Source of the DNA: an uncultured Clostridium sp.
GTDB lineage: Bacteria; Bacillota; Clostridia; Lachnospirales; Lachnospiraceae
Direction of reading: 5' to 3'
Length of the DNA: 7,742 nucleotides
Assembly: GCA_900553925.1 (NCBI GenBank)
Contig: USFH01000102.1
Location: 1-7,742, forward strand
Each line of letters begins with the position of its first letter. The stretch's first letter is position 1. Shown piece by piece: positions 6,478 to 7,742 of the stretch. Made by a program: the position numbers and the translations under genes. Below the pieces are notes generated by a model. The model was not told the origin of the DNA. It ran no database searches and saw nothing but the letters and a program-made list of their open reading frames with translations.

Positions 6478-7071
6478 CTATGCTTCACCATTTGCGATCA
6501 TATTGATGGCTGCCGGTAGTAACTTCCACTCTGCCTCTTCCATCACACGTCTCTGTAAAATCTCCGGTGTATCTCCCGGTTTTACTTCCACTGCTTTCTG
6601 CAGAAGAATCGGTCCTGTATCGGTTCCCTTATCCACATAATGCACGGTTGCACCGGTCAGTTTGACGCCACGGGCAAGTGCTGCCTCATGCACTTTCAGA
6701 CCATAATATCCTGTTCCACAGAACGACGGAATCAGGGATGGGTGAATGTTGATAATCTTATTCTCGTATTCCTCAATCATAGCCTCCGGAATCACAACCA
6801 AAAATCCCGCAAGCACGATCAGATCCGGCTGATAGGCACGGATTGCAGCAAGCAGGCCTTCATTAAATGCAGCACGATTCTCATAATCCTTCGGGGATAC
6901 AACCTTGCCATCGATGCCTGCTTTCTTCGCACGCTCCAATGCGCGCACGCCATAATTGTTGCTGATCACACCGACCAGCTCTGTATTCGTGATCGTACCA
7001 TCTGCCACGGCGTCAATGATTGCCTGCAGATTCGTTCCGCCACCGGACACGCACACGACAACTCTTAGCAT
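6478..7071 (-). CDS. purN: Phosphoribosylglycinamide formyltransferase (GAR transformylase 1), 197 aa
   Basis: PurN transfers a formyl group from 10-formyl-tetrahydrofolate to GAR, giving FGAR in the third step of purine synthesis. The phosphate-binding GGGTN (10-14) follows the first strand. The catalytic set is clear: Asn108 and His110 in INIHPSLIPS, and Asp151 in the VDKGTDTGPI loop, matching Asn106, His108 and Asp144 of the E. coli enzyme. The length is normal. The segment after IPSF reads CGTGYYGLKVHEAAL, unlike the E. coli PGLHTH form, but it fits what I recall from clostridial PurN. The ATG overlaps the end of purM by seven bases (ATGCTAA), and AAGGAG lies seven bases before it, inside purM, so the two are probably coupled in translation. 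Confidence 0.96.
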   Translation of the reverse strand: MLRVVVCVSGGGTNLQAIIDAVADGTITNTELVGVISNNYGVRALERAKKAGIDGKVVSPKDYENRAAFNEGLLAAIRAYQPDLIVLAGFLVVIPEAMIEEYENKIINIHPSLIPSFCGTGYYGLKVHEAALARGVKLTGATVHYVDKGTDTGPILLQKAVEVKPGDTPEILQRRVMEEAEWKLLPAAINMIANGEA

Positions 7072-7742
7072 AATTCGACTCCTTTTTCTCCTGCCTTTGT
7101 CTCACCGATTACCCATGCCTTATCGCCAGTTTTTTCCAAAGCGGCAAGTGTTTTATCTACATCGGCAGCATCTACGGCAAGTACCATACCGATACCCATA
7201 TTGTATGTGTTGTACATCATCTTCTCTTCAATATTACCAGTCTTGGCAAGGAGCTTGAAGATTGCCGGCACTTCATAGCTGTCCTTCTTCACGCTTGCGA
7301 CGATTCCTTCCGGCAACATACGTGGAATATTCTCATAGAATCCACCACCTGTGATATGGCTGCACCCCTTGATCGTCACGCCCGCTTCCTTCACGCTGCG
7401 AAGTGCCTTCACATAAATTCTTGTCGGTGCAAGAAGCGCCTCGCCAAGTGTTGTTCCAAGTTCATCATAATAAGTAGAAAGGCTTTCCCTTGTCATATCA
7501 AACACTTTGCGGACAAGCGAAAATCCGTTACTATGCACACCTGTCGATGCAATACCGATCAATGCATCGCCCGGCTTGATATTCTGTCCTGTAATCATAT
7601 CCTTCTTATCGCAGACACCAACTGCAAATCCTGCAAGATCGTACTCATCCTCCGGCATCAGTCCCGGATGTTCCGCAGTCTCGCCACCGATCAGTGCTGC
7701 TTCTGACTGGATACATCCTTCTGCCACACCACTTACGATAGA
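7065..7742 (-). CDS. purM: Phosphoribosylformylglycinamidine cyclo-ligase (AIR synthetase), C-terminal part
   Basis: PurM closes FGAM to AIR with ATP in the fifth step of purine synthesis and works as a homodimer. Only the last 225 codons are present; the start is beyond the right edge. Compared with a usual length near 340, roughly the first 115-120 residues are missing. In the visible part (numbered from the edge) are GGETAEHPG (19-27), IASTGVHSNGFSLVRK (64-79), APTRIYVKAL (about 105-114), HITGGGFYENIPR (129-141) and YNMGIGMVL (180-188), all in family order. A GTG codon at 7725-7727 could be mistaken for a start, but the frame is open to the edge and reads SIVSG just before it, as in full-length PurM. 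The gene is cut by the window and shows no damage. Confidence 0.96.
   Translation of the reverse strand, partial: SIVSGVAEGCIQSEAALIGGETAEHPGLMPEDEYDLAGFAVGVCDKKDMITGQNIKPGDALIGIASTGVHSNGFSLVRKVFDMTRESLSTYYDELGTTLGEALLAPTRIYVKALRSVKEAGVTIKGCSHITGGGFYENIPRMLPEGIVASVKKDSYEVPAIFKLLAKTGNIEEKMMYNTYNMGIGMVLAVDAADVDKTLAALEKTGDKAWVIGETKAGEKGVELC

Noticed and set aside
376..7706. Numerous plus-strand open frames opposite the genes
   Set aside because: All lie antisense to well-recognised minus-strand genes, are mostly short, and show no family resemblance or consistent ribosome sites.
7725..7727. GTG as the purM start codon
   Set aside because: The frame continues to the window edge and the five preceding residues fit the inside of PurM; about a third of the protein would be missing.

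Overview
The window looks like a chromosomal core region of a low-to-moderate GC Firmicute, most likely a member of the Lachnospiraceae (Clostridia). This is inferred from the style of the proteins, from a small conserved protein of a type that I recall from that family beside clpC, and from an rRNA-type promoter and leader block at the left edge. The genus cannot be fixed from the sequence alone. I see no mobile elements, CRISPR arrays, tRNAs or phage genes.

Every gene I accept reads leftward on the minus strand. In transcription order (right to left) they are: purM (5' end outside the window), purN, purD, a short GntR-family (YtrA-like) regulator, clpC, a 137-residue conserved protein of unknown function, and radA. 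Beyond radA, at the left edge, is an AT-rich block with two matching sigma-A promoters, also leftward, and what reads as the start of a pre-rRNA leader. The 16S gene itself would lie outside the window.

purM/purN overlap by 7 bases, purN/purD are 27 bases apart, purD/gntR 18 bases apart, and gntR/clpC overlap by 4 bases (ATGA). clpC and the 137-residue gene are 48 bases apart, or 129 with the start chosen here. No terminator is visible in this run until a strong hairpin plus T-tract at 1725-1764, after the 137-residue gene. The layout therefore suggests one long transcript, purMND-gntR-clpC-orf137. Possible weak internal promoters lie in the 3' end of purD and in front of orf137. radA follows the terminator and probably has its own promoter, although none is convincing.

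Functionally, PurD, PurN and PurM carry out steps 2, 3 and 5 of de novo IMP synthesis. ClpC is a two-ring AAA+ unfoldase with the LGF docking loop for ClpP. RadA is a DNA-repair/recombination helicase. The unusual points are the control arrangement of clpC (coupled to a GntR regulator, with no ctsR-mcsA-mcsB), the unknown small protein downstream, and the duplicated rRNA-type promoter with a predicted hairpin at the first base of each transcript. This is mostly housekeeping sequence and I do not see a new multi-gene system.
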